Below, piece after piece: positions 20,947 through 28,634 of a stretch of 64,000 nucleotides of DNA. The notes under the pieces were generated by a model. That model had not been told where the DNA came from, made no database searches, and worked only from the letters and a program-made list of their open reading frames with translations. Positions within the stretch are counted from its first letter, which is position 1, and the number at the start of each line of letters is the position of its first letter. The position numbers and the translations under genes are program-made. The stretch comes from Bryobacterales bacterium (GTDB taxonomy: Bacteria > Acidobacteriota > Terriglobia > Bryobacterales > UBA6623), in contig JAPPMB010000002.1 of the NCBI GenBank assembly GCA_028819255.1, positions 33,301 through 97,300 on the forward strand, read 5' to 3'.

Positions 20947-22845
20947 TCAGCCGGGCAAGGCGAATGCCTGCAGCGCATCGGTGAATCTGTGACTTAGCTT
21001 GTTGCCTCCGCCTGCCGCGATCACCACGAACTGCCGTCCGGATGCCGGTCCGATGTACGTCATTGGGTTGGCGTGCCCGCTTCCCTCGAGCCGCCCCTCC
21101 CACAGGACGCGGCCTGAGCCGGTGTCGAACGCCCGGAACCGACGGTCGTTGCTTCCTCCGATGAAGAGCAGTCCTCCAGCGGTGACGATCGGTCCGCCCA
21201 TGTTGATCGTGCCAGTCGGGGGCACACCCTGCGCCGTCAGCTCCGGAACTTCCCCGAGGGGGACCTGCCAGTCGTAGTCGCCTGTCGCAAGGTCGATGGA
21301 GCTGAGCACTCCCCACGGCGGCTGCTGGCATGGCCAGAGCGTCTCCGGATGCCAGAACTTGTTCTGACGGACGTCAATGGCCTTGCGACGGTAGGTCAGG
21401 TCCGCGTGCAGTCCCTCGCTCGCGATGATCTCGCGACCCTCGATTCGGCGCGTTCCACCGCGGGCACGGGGCTCCATCACCACGATGTCCGCAAGATTGG
21501 TGCCGTTCACATAGAAGCGCCCCGTGGTTGGATCGAAGCACCCGCCGCCCCACTCGCCGCCCCCCTGGTTGCATGGAAAGATGATCACTCCACGCTCGGT
21601 CCCCGGATGATACAGGGGCGCGATCTGATAGCGGGATGCGAGCTGCTTTGCCCATGCGGCGTGTTCCGGCGTCACGGTCGAGAGCTCGTCGGGGGTCATG
21701 GACTGACGCACAAACGGCGCCGGCTTCGCAGGAATCGGCTGGGTGGCCGCCGGCCTCTCGCCGGGGGCGCAATGCTGGGGCGCAGGGCGCTCCTCGATGT
21801 CGAAGACGGGCTCGCCTGTCTCGCGGTGCAGCACGTACAGGAATCCCTGCTTGCTGACCTGGGCCACCAGCGGGACGGTGCGGCCGTCCCTGCGAAGGTC
21901 GCAGAGGACCGGCTGGGCGCACAGATCGTAGTCCCAGATGTCGTGATGGGTCGCTTGGAAGTGCCAGCGGTACTCTCCGGAAGAGGCGCTGAGCGCGAGC
22001 ACGCAATTCGAGTACAGGTTGTCGCCGGCTCGGTCGCCGCCGTAGTAGTCGTACGTCGGGGAGTCGGTCGGCACGTAGAGCAGGCCACGATCCGTATCGG
22101 CGGCCAGTGGCGGCCACGCGACGCCGCCTCGCCTGTTGCGCCACGAATCCCCGGCCCAGGTGGCGATCGCGGCCTTGTCGTTGTCGGGGACCTTGTGCCG
22201 CGTCCACGCGAGCTTCCCGGAGCGCACGTCGTACGCTCTCAGAGTCGGCGCGTTGCCGCCAATCACGGCAAGGTCCCCAACGATCGCCGGAGGGGATGTG
22301 AGCCGCGCGTCGACGTGGACCGTTCCGCCGTCCCCGAATTCCGTGCAAGGCTTGCCGCTTCCCGCGTCCAGCGCAATCAGGCGTCCGTCCAAGGTGCCGT
22401 GAAGCAGCCGGCGCTCGGACCCGTTCTGCCACAGGGAGACGCCGCGATTCGCCCAGAGGTTGTACCGCCTGCCGAGGTCGAGGCCCGGATCGAACGTCCA
22501 GCGCTCACTGCCGCTCTCGGGATCAAGGGCGAGCACGCGATTGAACGGCGTCGTCACGAACAGCATTCCGGCTGCCATGAGCGGTGTGCACTCGTAGGCG
22601 GTGCGGGTCCGGTTCACCGTGCCGTCGCTTACTTCGCCGCAGTGGTGTGTCCATGCGAGCCTGAGACCGGCGACGTTGTCCCTGTTGACTTGGTCGAGCG
22701 GGCTGAATCTGGTTCCGCCGGAATCTCCTCCCCACTCGGTCCACTCGCCCTCGGGGCCTGGTCCGGAACAGGACGAATGCGGTCCGAGGGCAGCCGCGAT
22801 CCCGATGCAATGTCCGAACGAGCGTCTGGTCAGGAGGGTGGCCAC
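20947..22845 (-). CDS. PQQ-dependent dehydrogenase (quinoprotein, periplasmic)
   Basis: 632 residues. The N-terminus (LTRRSFGHCIGIAAALG) is Tat-like with a Cys shortly after. The rest is an eight-bladed propeller of the membrane-glucose-dehydrogenase type. WTEWGGDSGGTRFSPLDQVN is the classic start of quinoproteins; the Trp docking motifs recur (SGSERWTFDPG, SGKLAWTRH, SGEYRWHFQATHHDIWDYD, TGDYDWQVPLG). PQQ quinoproteins of this group oxidise glucose or other sugars and polyols in the periplasm and pass electrons to quinone or cytochrome. No transmembrane anchor like that of Gcd is visible. No PQQ synthesis genes are nearby. Confidence 0.9.
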   Translation of the reverse strand: MATLLTRRSFGHCIGIAAALGPHSSCSGPGPEGEWTEWGGDSGGTRFSPLDQVNRDNVAGLRLAWTHHCGEVSDGTVNRTRTAYECTPLMAAGMLFVTTPFNRVLALDPESGSERWTFDPGLDLGRRYNLWANRGVSLWQNGSERRLLHGTLDGRLIALDAGSGKPCTEFGDGGTVHVDARLTSPPAIVGDLAVIGGNAPTLRAYDVRSGKLAWTRHKVPDNDKAAIATWAGDSWRNRRGGVAWPPLAADTDRGLLYVPTDSPTYDYYGGDRAGDNLYSNCVLALSASSGEYRWHFQATHHDIWDYDLCAQPVLCDLRRDGRTVPLVAQVSKQGFLYVLHRETGEPVFDIEERPAPQHCAPGERPAATQPIPAKPAPFVRQSMTPDELSTVTPEHAAWAKQLASRYQIAPLYHPGTERGVIIFPCNQGGGEWGGGCFDPTTGRFYVNGTNLADIVVMEPRARGGTRRIEGREIIASEGLHADLTYRRKAIDVRQNKFWHPETLWPCQQPPWGVLSSIDLATGDYDWQVPLGEVPELTAQGVPPTGTINMGGPIVTAGGLLFIGGSNDRRFRAFDTGSGRVLWEGRLEGSGHANPMTYIGPASGRQFVVIAAGGGNKLSHRFTDALQAFALPG

Positions 22846-23041
22846 GGCGATGCCTCCCGTTGAGCGTTCCGCGGGCAGAGGCTGCGCAGCGAGCCGGCCG
22901 ATCGGCGGAGGAGCCTCACACTGTATACCTTAGCCGTGCGAAAGGCGGTTGCGGTGTGGAGCCGCTACCAGTCTCATGCTCGTGTGCTGCGGCGGCCGGT
23001 CCTGCCGACTGTCGCCTCCGACAGCCTGCTCGGGGCGGGCG

Positions 23042-23677
23042 CTAGCGGTGGTGCCTGGGCGCGACGAGGGAAAGGAACTCCTCGCGCGTCTTCGGATTGT
23101 CGCGGAACGCGCCCATCATCGCGCTCGTGATCGTGGCCGAGTGCTGCTTCTCCACTCCGCGCATCATCATGCAGAGGTGCTGTGCCTCGCAGATCACGCC
23201 CACACCTTCCGGATCGATCGCGTTCTGAATCGTCTCTGCAACCTGCTGCGTCAGCCTCTCCTGGATCTGCAGCCGCCGGGCGAAGATGTCCACCAGCCGG
23301 GCGGTCTTGCTCAAGCCGATGACCTTCTTTCGGGGAATGTAGGCCACGTGCAGCTTGCCGAAGAACGGCAGCATGTGGTGCTCGCACAGTGAAAAGACCT
23401 CGATGTCCTTCACAATGACCATTTCGTCGTATGTGACATCGAAGAGGGCGGACCGCACGACTGCTTCCGGGTCCTGCGAGTAGCCCCGAGTGAGCTCTCG
23501 AAGGGCCTTGGCGACTCGTAGCGGTGTGTTCTTGAGCCCGTCCCGATCCGGATCTTCCCCGAGATGTTGCAGGATTCCGTGGACTAGGGGCTGCATCGGT
23601 TCCTCGTCCTTCAGCGACTCCTCGATCTCCTCGAGGTAGTCGCCGGTAAGAAGCTGGTTGAGGTCGGTTGCTGGCAT
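23042..23677 (-). CDS. folE: GTP cyclohydrolase I
   Basis: 211 residues. Conserved FolE features: [20 protein letters not shown], zinc ligand Cys and His in [36 protein letters not shown] and [15 protein letters not shown] (third zinc ligand, Cys). It converts GTP to 7,8-dihydroneopterin triphosphate, the first step of folate, biopterin and queuosine routes. It is the last gene of a three-gene minus-strand run with two PTPS paralogues, 29 bp after the first of them, which matches the next pathway step. Confidence 0.96.
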   Translation of the reverse strand: MPATDLNQLLTGDYLEEIEESLKDEEPMQPLVHGILQHLGEDPDRDGLKNTPLRVAKALRELTRGYSQDPEAVVRSALFDVTYDEMVIVKDIEVFSLCEHHMLPFFGKLHVAYIPRKKVIGLSKTARLVDIFARRLQIQERLTQQVAETIQNAIDPEGVGVICEAQHLCMMMRGVEKQHSATITSAMMGAFRDNPKTREEFLSLVAPRHHR

Positions 23678-23706
23678 GCGGTGTCCTGTACTCGGATGCG
23701 TGTCGG

Positions 23707-24123
23707 CTAGATGCGGAAGCTGTTGCGCGGCGTCTCCTCGAGACGCAGCCCGGCGAGGCGCAGGGCCTGGCCGGGAAAGTGCTTGTGCCAGCCTTCGCGA
23801 AGCCAGGCCTCGATGACGACGAGCACGTTCTCGGATGTGGGTACGAGGTCGAGGAACTCCGGCAGCTCCGCGTTGAGATGAGTGTGGTCGATCCGGTCAA
23901 GAACCGAGTCCTCGACCCAGCCGTCCATCGAGGCCCGTGGCATGGTCAGTCCCCGGGATGTGTCCGGGTCGCCGGCGACGCTGACCTCCAGGCAGTAGTT
24001 GTGGCCGTGTCCGAACGGATTGGCGCACTTGCCGAAAATCTCCCGGTTCCGTTCCTCGGTGAGGCTGGGGGCGAACAGGCGGTGCGACGCTGCAAAGGAA
24101 TAGCGCTTGGTGAGAGTCGTCAT
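23707..24123 (-). CDS. 6-pyruvoyl-tetrahydropterin synthase, PTPS-I-like
   Basis: 138 residues, full length. The active site resembles the animal enzyme: zinc His in FAASHRL, catalytic Cys in [14 protein letters not shown], Asp-His in RIDHTHLN and Glu near the end (LRLEETP). Expected product: 6-pyruvoyl-tetrahydropterin from dihydroneopterin triphosphate, on the way to tetrahydrobiopterin; a QueD-like activity cannot be ruled out. The start codon overlaps the stop of the upstream paralogue (ATGA, 24120-24123), so the two are translationally coupled, with folE just downstream. Confidence 0.88.
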   Translation of the reverse strand: MTTLTKRYSFAASHRLFAPSLTEERNREIFGKCANPFGHGHNYCLEVSVAGDPDTSRGLTMPRASMDGWVEDSVLDRIDHTHLNAELPEFLDLVPTSENVLVVIEAWLREGWHKHFPGQALRLAGLRLEETPRNSFRI

Positions 24124-24539
24124 CGGCCCTCCTCCCCGCTGTAGTCCACAAACAGGTCGTCGCTCTCGTGAAGCCGGACCGAATGCAGGGTGCTGCCCAT
24201 CGCTGCAACCGGCGCGTCCAGACGACGCCAGATGTCCCGGGCAATGTTCTCCGCCGTCGGCACGATCCGGTCGAACGGAGGAACCTCGACGTTGAGGAAT
24301 CGATGGTCGTACACGTTGAGGACCCGATCGCGAATGATGCCCTTGAGGGCCTTGAGGTCCAGCACCATTCCGTGAACGGGATCGACGTCGCCCCTCAGGG
24401 TCACCTCAAGTACGTAGTTGTGGCCGTGCCCGTGCGGCCGGCTCTCCCTCCCGTACAGCCGCTCGTTCTCCTCGGGCGAGAGGCTCGGGTCGGAGCACAC
24501 ATGAGAGGCCGAGAATTCGGCTTTTCGCGTGATCAGCAT
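24120..24539 (-). CDS. PTPS paralogue with Glu replacing the catalytic Cys (PTPS-III type)
   Basis: 139 residues from ATG 24539 (MLITRKAEFSASH). The zinc histidines (FSASH, HGHGHNY) and the Asp-His pair (VYDHRFLN) are conserved. The position of the catalytic cysteine is glutamate: YGRESRPHGHGHNY against [14 protein letters not shown] in its neighbour. Glu at this site defines PTPS-III enzymes, which cleave dihydroneopterin triphosphate to 6-hydroxymethyl-dihydropterin and bypass FolB in folate synthesis. So this gene probably feeds folate while its coupled partner feeds biopterin or queuosine. First gene of the run; the tlpA-like gene is divergent. Confidence 0.85.
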   Translation of the reverse strand: MLITRKAEFSASHVCSDPSLSPEENERLYGRESRPHGHGHNYVLEVTLRGDVDPVHGMVLDLKALKGIIRDRVLNVYDHRFLNVEVPPFDRIVPTAENIARDIWRRLDAPVAAMGSTLHSVRLHESDDLFVDYSGEEGR

Positions 24540-24550
24540 CGCCTGCGATT

Positions 24551-24579
24551 TTGCGTTTGCCTCTCTCGGCGGGTAGAGT
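24551..24579 (+). promoter_or_regulatory. candidate promoter of the tlpA-like gene
   Basis: TTGCGT (24551-24556) and TAGAGT (24574-24579) with a 17-base spacer, 19 bases before the ATG at 24599. This resembles the TTGCGC/TAGAAT pair in front of lexA. Confidence 0.5.
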
Positions 24580-24598
24580 GGGACTGGAACTTTCAATT

Positions 24599-25120
24599 AT
24601 GGCACGCATTGGCAGGGAGCACGTTGTCTATGGCCTCGCGCTGCTGCTTGCCGGACTCATGGTCTACCGCGTACACGGGTACCTGCGCGTGTACGACGTG
24701 CAGGCGGGCGACCGGGCCCCCGCCTTCGCACTGGCCGACGAACAGGGTCTGGGCCTGAGCCTGGACGATTTTTCCGGCAAGGTGGTGCTGCTGAATTTCT
24801 GGGCGACGTGGTGCCCTCCCTGCGTGCAGGAGATGCCCTCGCTGAACGACACCTACGAGCGGCTGCGGGACGATGGCTTCGTCGTGCTGGGGATCAGCGT
24901 CGACGAGGATGGGGACCAGTATTCGAGATTCCTCCGCAACGCCGGGATCACCTTTCCGACGGCCCGGGACCCGGAGCGCACGGCAAGCTCCCGCTACGGG
25001 ACCTTGAAGTACCCGGAGTCGTACCTGATTTCCCGCGAAGGCAGAGTGCTCCGCAAGTACGTGGGACCCGAGGACTGGAGCCGGCCCGAGGTCGCGAACT
25101 ACCTGCGGTCCGTACTGTAG
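24599..25120 (+). CDS. membrane-anchored TlpA/ResA-like thioredoxin
   Basis: 173 residues. One N-terminal membrane anchor (VVYGLALLLAGLMVYRVHGY), then AGDRAPAFALADEQG and a thioredoxin fold with the redox motif WATWCPPC in VVLLNFWATWCPPCVQEMPS. Further conserved pieces are VVLGISVDED and the cis-Pro region YPESYLISREG. ResA/TlpA proteins reduce disulfides outside the membrane, for example during cytochrome c maturation. The many c-type cytochrome-domain proteins in this genome are possible clients. The N-terminus is short, so the protein stays membrane-bound. Confidence 0.88.
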   Translation: MARIGREHVVYGLALLLAGLMVYRVHGYLRVYDVQAGDRAPAFALADEQGLGLSLDDFSGKVVLLNFWATWCPPCVQEMPSLNDTYERLRDDGFVVLGISVDEDGDQYSRFLRNAGITFPTARDPERTASSRYGTLKYPESYLISREGRVLRKYVGPEDWSRPEVANYLRSVL

Positions 25121-25169
25121 GCATGCTCGCGGGGAGAGTGCCGGCGCGAACTACAATGGATGGGAAACC

Positions 25170-25571
25170 ATGGCACTGCGACTGATCCTCCTGCTCGCGC
25201 TCACCGTCGGCGGCACGCCGGCACAGCAGAAGACGGTCAGTTCCAGCACGCGCCCGGGTGTCAACGACAATGCCTCCGGGGCACTCGAGGGAACCCGTCC
25301 CGAGAAGGTGCTGCAGATCATCAAGGCCAAGGGCACGGTTACCAGCGTCGACCTGGAGAAGAGGACGGTCCAGTTCGCCCTCTCCAAGCGCGGTCCGATC
25401 GAGTTGGCGTTCTCGCAGCCGGCCGGCCGGGAGCAGCTCAAGACCGGCAAGAAGGCCGCGAGGAGGCTCGGCAGGACCCGGATCGCGCTTGAGGAACTGC
25501 AGGCCGGCAGCAAGGTGCGGGTGCAGTACTACCCTTTGCTGAGCCAGCTCTTGGAAGTGGTCGTCGACTAG
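25170..25571 (+). CDS. small secreted protein of unknown function
   Basis: 133 residues. A signal peptide (MALRLILLLALTVGGTPAQQ) is followed by a small beta-rich domain: KAKGTVTSVDLEKRTVQFAL and LQAGSKVRVQYYPL suggest an OB-like or SH3-like barrel. No family is recognised. GGATGGGAAACC precedes the ATG. It lies 49 bp after the tlpA-like gene and may share its transcript. Its stop TAG shares the tetranucleotide CTAG (25568-25571) with the stop of the convergent bacterioferritin gene. Confidence 0.6.
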   Translation: MALRLILLLALTVGGTPAQQKTVSSSTRPGVNDNASGALEGTRPEKVLQIIKAKGTVTSVDLEKRTVQFALSKRGPIELAFSQPAGREQLKTGKKAARRLGRTRIALEELQAGSKVRVQYYPLLSQLLEVVVD

Positions 25572-26056
25572 CCGGCGGCTGGGGCTTCGTCCGCGAGCTG
25601 CTGCGACAGGTAGATCCCCAGACCCATGTCATCGATCATTTGGAGTTGGGACTCCAGCCAGTCGACGTGTTCTTCCTCGTCCTTGAGGACTCGCTCGAAC
25701 AGTTCGCGGGAAGCGTTGTCGGACGCCGCGACGGAATCCTTGATCGCCGTATTGAGGATCCCTATCGCCTCATACTCAAGCTGCAGGTCGTTGGTGAGCT
25801 GCTCCTTGACGTTCTGGCCGACGTTGAGCGGCTGAAGCTCACCCATGCCGGGCACGCCTTCCAGGAACAGAATCCGCTCGATGAACTGCTCCGCATGGCC
25901 CATCTCGCCGATCGCCTGCAGTTTGATGAAGGCCCCGAGCTTGGTGTAGCCCCAGTTGTCGCACATCTCCGCGTGGACGATGTACTGGTGGATCGCGGTG
26001 AACTCGCCCTTGAGGGCGCGGTTCAGATGCTTGATGACGGTCGAGTCGCCTCGCAT
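25568..26056 (-). CDS. bfr: bacterioferritin
   Basis: 162 residues from ATG 26056 (MRGDSTVIKHLNRALKGEFT), which matches the family N-terminus. Di-iron ferroxidase ligands: Glu in GEFTAIHQYIVH, Glu and His in QAIGEMGHAEQFIER, and Glu/His in EDEEHVDW-like DEEEHVDWLESQL. The Met in GEMGH is the usual haem axial ligand. It stores iron as a 24-mer and limits Fenton chemistry. An iron-uptake operon with a DtxR repressor lies 20 kb away, but no DtxR-type palindrome was seen in front of bfr. Convergent with the small secreted protein gene. Confidence 0.93.
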   Translation of the reverse strand: MRGDSTVIKHLNRALKGEFTAIHQYIVHAEMCDNWGYTKLGAFIKLQAIGEMGHAEQFIERILFLEGVPGMGELQPLNVGQNVKEQLTNDLQLEYEAIGILNTAIKDSVAASDNASRELFERVLKDEEEHVDWLESQLQMIDDMGLGIYLSQQLADEAPAAG

Positions 26057-26222
26057 GCCTCCATTGTAGGCCATGGATTCGCGCCCGCTGCTAGCCTGTG
26101 ACAAGCCCGGCGGCCGGCAGCACGGAGGCAACTTCGCTTGGCCAGAGGCTCCGGGCTGGGGTGGCCGCACGCTGCGCGGAGGCCCGCTGCGCCTCCACGG
26201 CTGGCGGACGGCGGCCACCTGC

Positions 26223-26228
26223 TAGAAT
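26223..26228 (+). promoter_or_regulatory. TAGAAT -10 candidate
   Basis: TAGAAT (26223-26228) 39 bases before the ATG at 26268. It is one member of the repeated TAGAAT set in this window; no clear -35 is seen. Confidence 0.35.
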
Positions 26229-26267
26229 CGACCAGGCCAATCAGGCCGGAAGGATTCGGAAGTTGCC

Positions 26268-27110
26268 ATGAAGTCTCCCACCAGACGCTCCTTTCTGGGG
26301 GCGGCCGCGACCTTGCCGGTCGCCGCCGCCACGTCTCCCCCAGCCAGCGATTCCGGGCCCCACCACTGGGGTGACCTCAAGCTGGCTGTGGCGACCTACT
26401 CGCTGCGCAAGTTCAGCCGTTCGGCCGCGATCGGCATCGTCAAGGACTTGGGCGTCAAGTACGTGAACGTCAAGTCGTTCCACATGCCGTACTACCTGTC
26501 CGAGGACGACCTGCGGGCGGCGCGGCGGGAGTTCGAGAAGGCCGGGCTCGAAATCGTCGCCGGCGGAAACATCTCCCTCACGAGCGACGACAGCTCCGAG
26601 CTCGAGCACTACTTCAAGTACGCCGTCGCGGCGGGCATGCCGATCATGGTTTGCGCGCCGACGCACTCCAACCTGGCCCAGATCGAGAAGCTCGCCATCA
26701 AGTACGACCGCAAGATGGCGATCCACAACCACGGCCCGGAGGACAGATTCTACCCGGCCCCGAGCGACGTCATGAAGCGCGTCAAGGACATGGACCCCCG
26801 CATGGGTCTCTGCGTCGACGTCGGTCACGCGGTACGGACCGGCGCCGACATCCTCGAGGAGATCGACGGTGCGTGGGACAGGATCTACGACTTCCACGTC
26901 AAGGACCTAACGGACTTCAGCAGCAAGGAGAGCCGCGTTGATGTCGGCGACGGCAAGATGCCAATCGCCGCCATCTTCAAGATGCTCAAGAAGCGCAACT
27001 ACTCCGGGGTCGTGGGTCTCGAGTACGAGGTGGTTGCCGACCATCCGCAACTGGGCATGGCGAAGTCGTTCTCGTACATGCGCGGCGTGCTGGACGGGCA
27101 GGCTTCGTAG
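26268..27110 (+). CDS. exported sugar-phosphate isomerase/epimerase-like TIM barrel (AP endonuclease 2 family)
   Basis: 280 residues. Tat signal: MKSPTRRSFLGAAATLPVAA. The body is a xylose-isomerase-like TIM barrel: LKLAVATYSLRKFSRSAAIG, HNHGPEDRFY, LCVDVGHAVRTG (metal-binding Asp/His), DFHVKDL and VVGLEYEVV. Members act as sugar isomerases/epimerases or 3-keto-glycoside lyases and dehydratases. Tat export of such proteins is common in Planctomycetes and Solibacter-type acidobacteria and points to a cofactor- or metal-loaded periplasmic enzyme. The stop codon is embedded in a palindrome (next entry). Confidence 0.85.
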   Translation: MKSPTRRSFLGAAATLPVAAATSPPASDSGPHHWGDLKLAVATYSLRKFSRSAAIGIVKDLGVKYVNVKSFHMPYYLSEDDLRAARREFEKAGLEIVAGGNISLTSDDSSELEHYFKYAVAAGMPIMVCAPTHSNLAQIEKLAIKYDRKMAIHNHGPEDRFYPAPSDVMKRVKDMDPRMGLCVDVGHAVRTGADILEEIDGAWDRIYDFHVKDLTDFSSKESRVDVGDGKMPIAAIFKMLKKRNYSGVVGLEYEVVADHPQLGMAKSFSYMRGVLDGQAS

Positions 27111-27134
27111 TGCGCTAGCGCACTCACGAGTGCG
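27109..27134. repeat. two overlapping perfect palindromes after the TIM-barrel gene
   Basis: AGTGCGCTAGCGCACT (27109-27124) and CGCACTCACGAGTGCG (27119-27134) share the central CGCACT arm. In RNA the arm could pair either way, so two mutually exclusive hairpins are possible. The first includes the last bases of the TAG stop. It may act as a terminator or mark the left edge of the decayed island that begins here. There is no U tract. Confidence 0.6.
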
Positions 27135-27365
27135 AGACTTCAAATTGGCTTTGTGCGATTGGGATTGCTGCTGCCATTCGCTTCACCTTCCCAGGCATCC
27201 GGTCGGACTCGCGAGCCTCGCGGATTCGTCTCGTGCGAGACGGGCCGGTAGTGACCGTCCGCTGTGCCAGGTGGATGGGAGGTCGGTCTGCGGGAACGGG
27301 ACCTCCTTTGGCCGCAACGGAACGTGAGTCCGTCGGCGTAGGCGATTAGAGCAGGCGGCCTGGGC

Positions 27366-27584
27366 CTAGCAAGGCGGCCCCTTCGATGTCTTGAGCGCTT
27401 TGGCGACCAGGGTCGTTGGGTGGCCGCGGCCGACGAGGATTCGGGTGAAAATGTCGCGTTCGGGATTGCTGTTGCCGTCGCGACCGTGCGAGTCGTCGAG
27501 GTAGCAGAGTCAGTCCGGACCGTTCCGCAGGAGCCTGATGAAGTGTCGTTGAGTCTGGAACTCAAGGTCGCCGACGAGGGTCAT
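27366..27584 (-). pseudogene. type I restriction endonuclease HsdR, N-terminal relic
   Basis: The frame opens with ATG 27584: MTLVGDLEFQTQRHFIRLL, an in-frame TGA after RNGPD, then LCYLDDSHGRDGNSNPERDI and FTRILVGRGH, ending at TAG 27366. The pattern T-x-G-x-x-E-x-x-T-Q, then Y-x-x-D/L, then R-x-G-N-S-N-x-E-x-x-x-L resembles the extreme N-terminus of HsdR subunits. Only about 70 codons remain. No motor, nuclease, HsdM or HsdS is nearby. Assignment by motif only. Confidence 0.45.
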
Positions 27585-27638
27585 GTCTTCAACCTGCCCC
27601 AAGGCCGCTTCCAATCGATGGTCTGGGGGGCAATCGCG

Positions 27639-27923
27639 TCATGGTCGCCCGATTGGACCTGAGGCCGTTTCAACGGGCTCTTCCGATCCATCCACGTACG
27701 TCTCGTCCACTTCGACCGTGCCTGCGAGACGCTCGCGATCGAGCCTCGCCATGGCCGTGCGGAGCCCGTGCATCAGCAGCCATGCCGTGCAACAGGTGCC
27801 GAGCCCCACGGCGCGCAGAAGACTGGCCGGGCTTGGTCGGGTCCGGAACCGTCCAGGGCGGGCGAGGACCTCGATGCCACACTCCGGATGCAGGGTTGGC
27901 TGTGGCGGGCTGCATGGGCTCAT
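27639..27923 (-). mobile_element. IS1595-family (ISXO2-like) transposase fragment
   Basis: Recognisable stretch on the minus strand: LRAVGLGTCCTAWLLMHGLR, then TAMARLDRERLAGTVEVDETYVDG. This matches the end of the helical linker and the first catalytic Asp (EVDET) of ISXO2-like DDE transposases. An adjacent frame carries the preceding TKPGQSS/ARRG part, so there is at least one frameshift, and the catalytic domain is cut off immediately after YVDG. The HsdR relic starts 55 bases beyond the cut. No terminal inverted repeats could be identified. Confidence 0.65.
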
Positions 27924-27945
27924 CCGTTGACATCCGGCGCTAGTC

Positions 27946-27979
27946 CTTGCAAAACAGAAATGGATTTCTGTTTTGCAAG
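27946..27979 (+). repeat. perfect 15-bp inverted repeat directly before a DUF4143 ATPase start
   Basis: CTTGCAAAACAGAAA (27946-27960), loop TGGA, TTTCTGTTTTGCAAG (27965-27979). The ATG of the DUF4143 relic follows one base later (27981). The arms are A/T-richer than the surroundings. In RNA this would be a strong hairpin covering the ribosome-binding region; as DNA it could be an operator. Confidence 0.85.
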
Positions 27980-27980
27980 C

Positions 27981-28634
27981 ATGATGCCGAGACAGATCAC
28001 AGGCGTCTTACGCCGTCGACTCGCCTCTCTACCAGCCGTCGCCCTTGTCGGGCCCCGGCAGAGCGGAAAACAACACTGGCGATATCGTTCGACGCGCAGC
28101 ATTCTGACATCGGACAGGAATCCGACCGGCTGCGAGTCGACAGCGGCTGGGAGCGACTCTCGCAAGGCACGGGTCTGGTCATATTCGACCAGGCGCAAGC
28201 CTCGCCGGAAATCTTCACGCGCCTCCGCGGAGCAATCGACCAAGGCCGAAGCAGCAACAGCGATTTCTGCTGGGATCTGTCTCGCCGTCCCTGATGACCC
28301 CTGTTCCCGAGTCCCTAACTGGGAGGCTGCCGCTGGTCGAACCGACTCCGATCGTGGCATCCGAGTTGACGGACCCGACGCGGCTGCGGAGGCACCGGCT
28401 CGTCGGGGGATTCGCGGAGGGAGGGATCATCGACGGCGTGCGCATTCTCGTGTGGCAGCTGCACTACCTTGACCTCCTTGTGCAACGCGACCTTCCGATC
28501 TGGGGCTTACCGGCCCACACCACAGCGACCAACCGCCTGATCCGGATGCTCGCCGCTGTGCTCGGTCAGGAATGGAACGCCAGCCAGATCGGCCGGACCA
28601 TGGCGCTCTCGTACCACACGCTCAACCGGTACCC
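27981..28634 (+). pseudogene. DUF4143-family AAA ATPase, frameshifted and truncated
   Basis: Frame one: MMPRQITGVLRRRLASLPAV, then ALVGPRQSGK (Walker A). A lost A in the run at 28067-28070 moves to frame two: KTTLAISFDAQHSDIGQESD, GLVIFDQAQASPEIFTRLRG (Walker B region) and IDQGRSS. A second break near 28290 moves to frame three: ESLTGRLPLVEPTPIVASEL, LVQRDLPIWGLP, LAAVLGQEWNASQIGRTM and LSYHTLNRY, where similarity ends abruptly. The C-terminal DUF4143 nuclease-like domain is missing. The family is common in accessory regions; a better-preserved relative is at 53834-54991. Confidence 0.78.
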
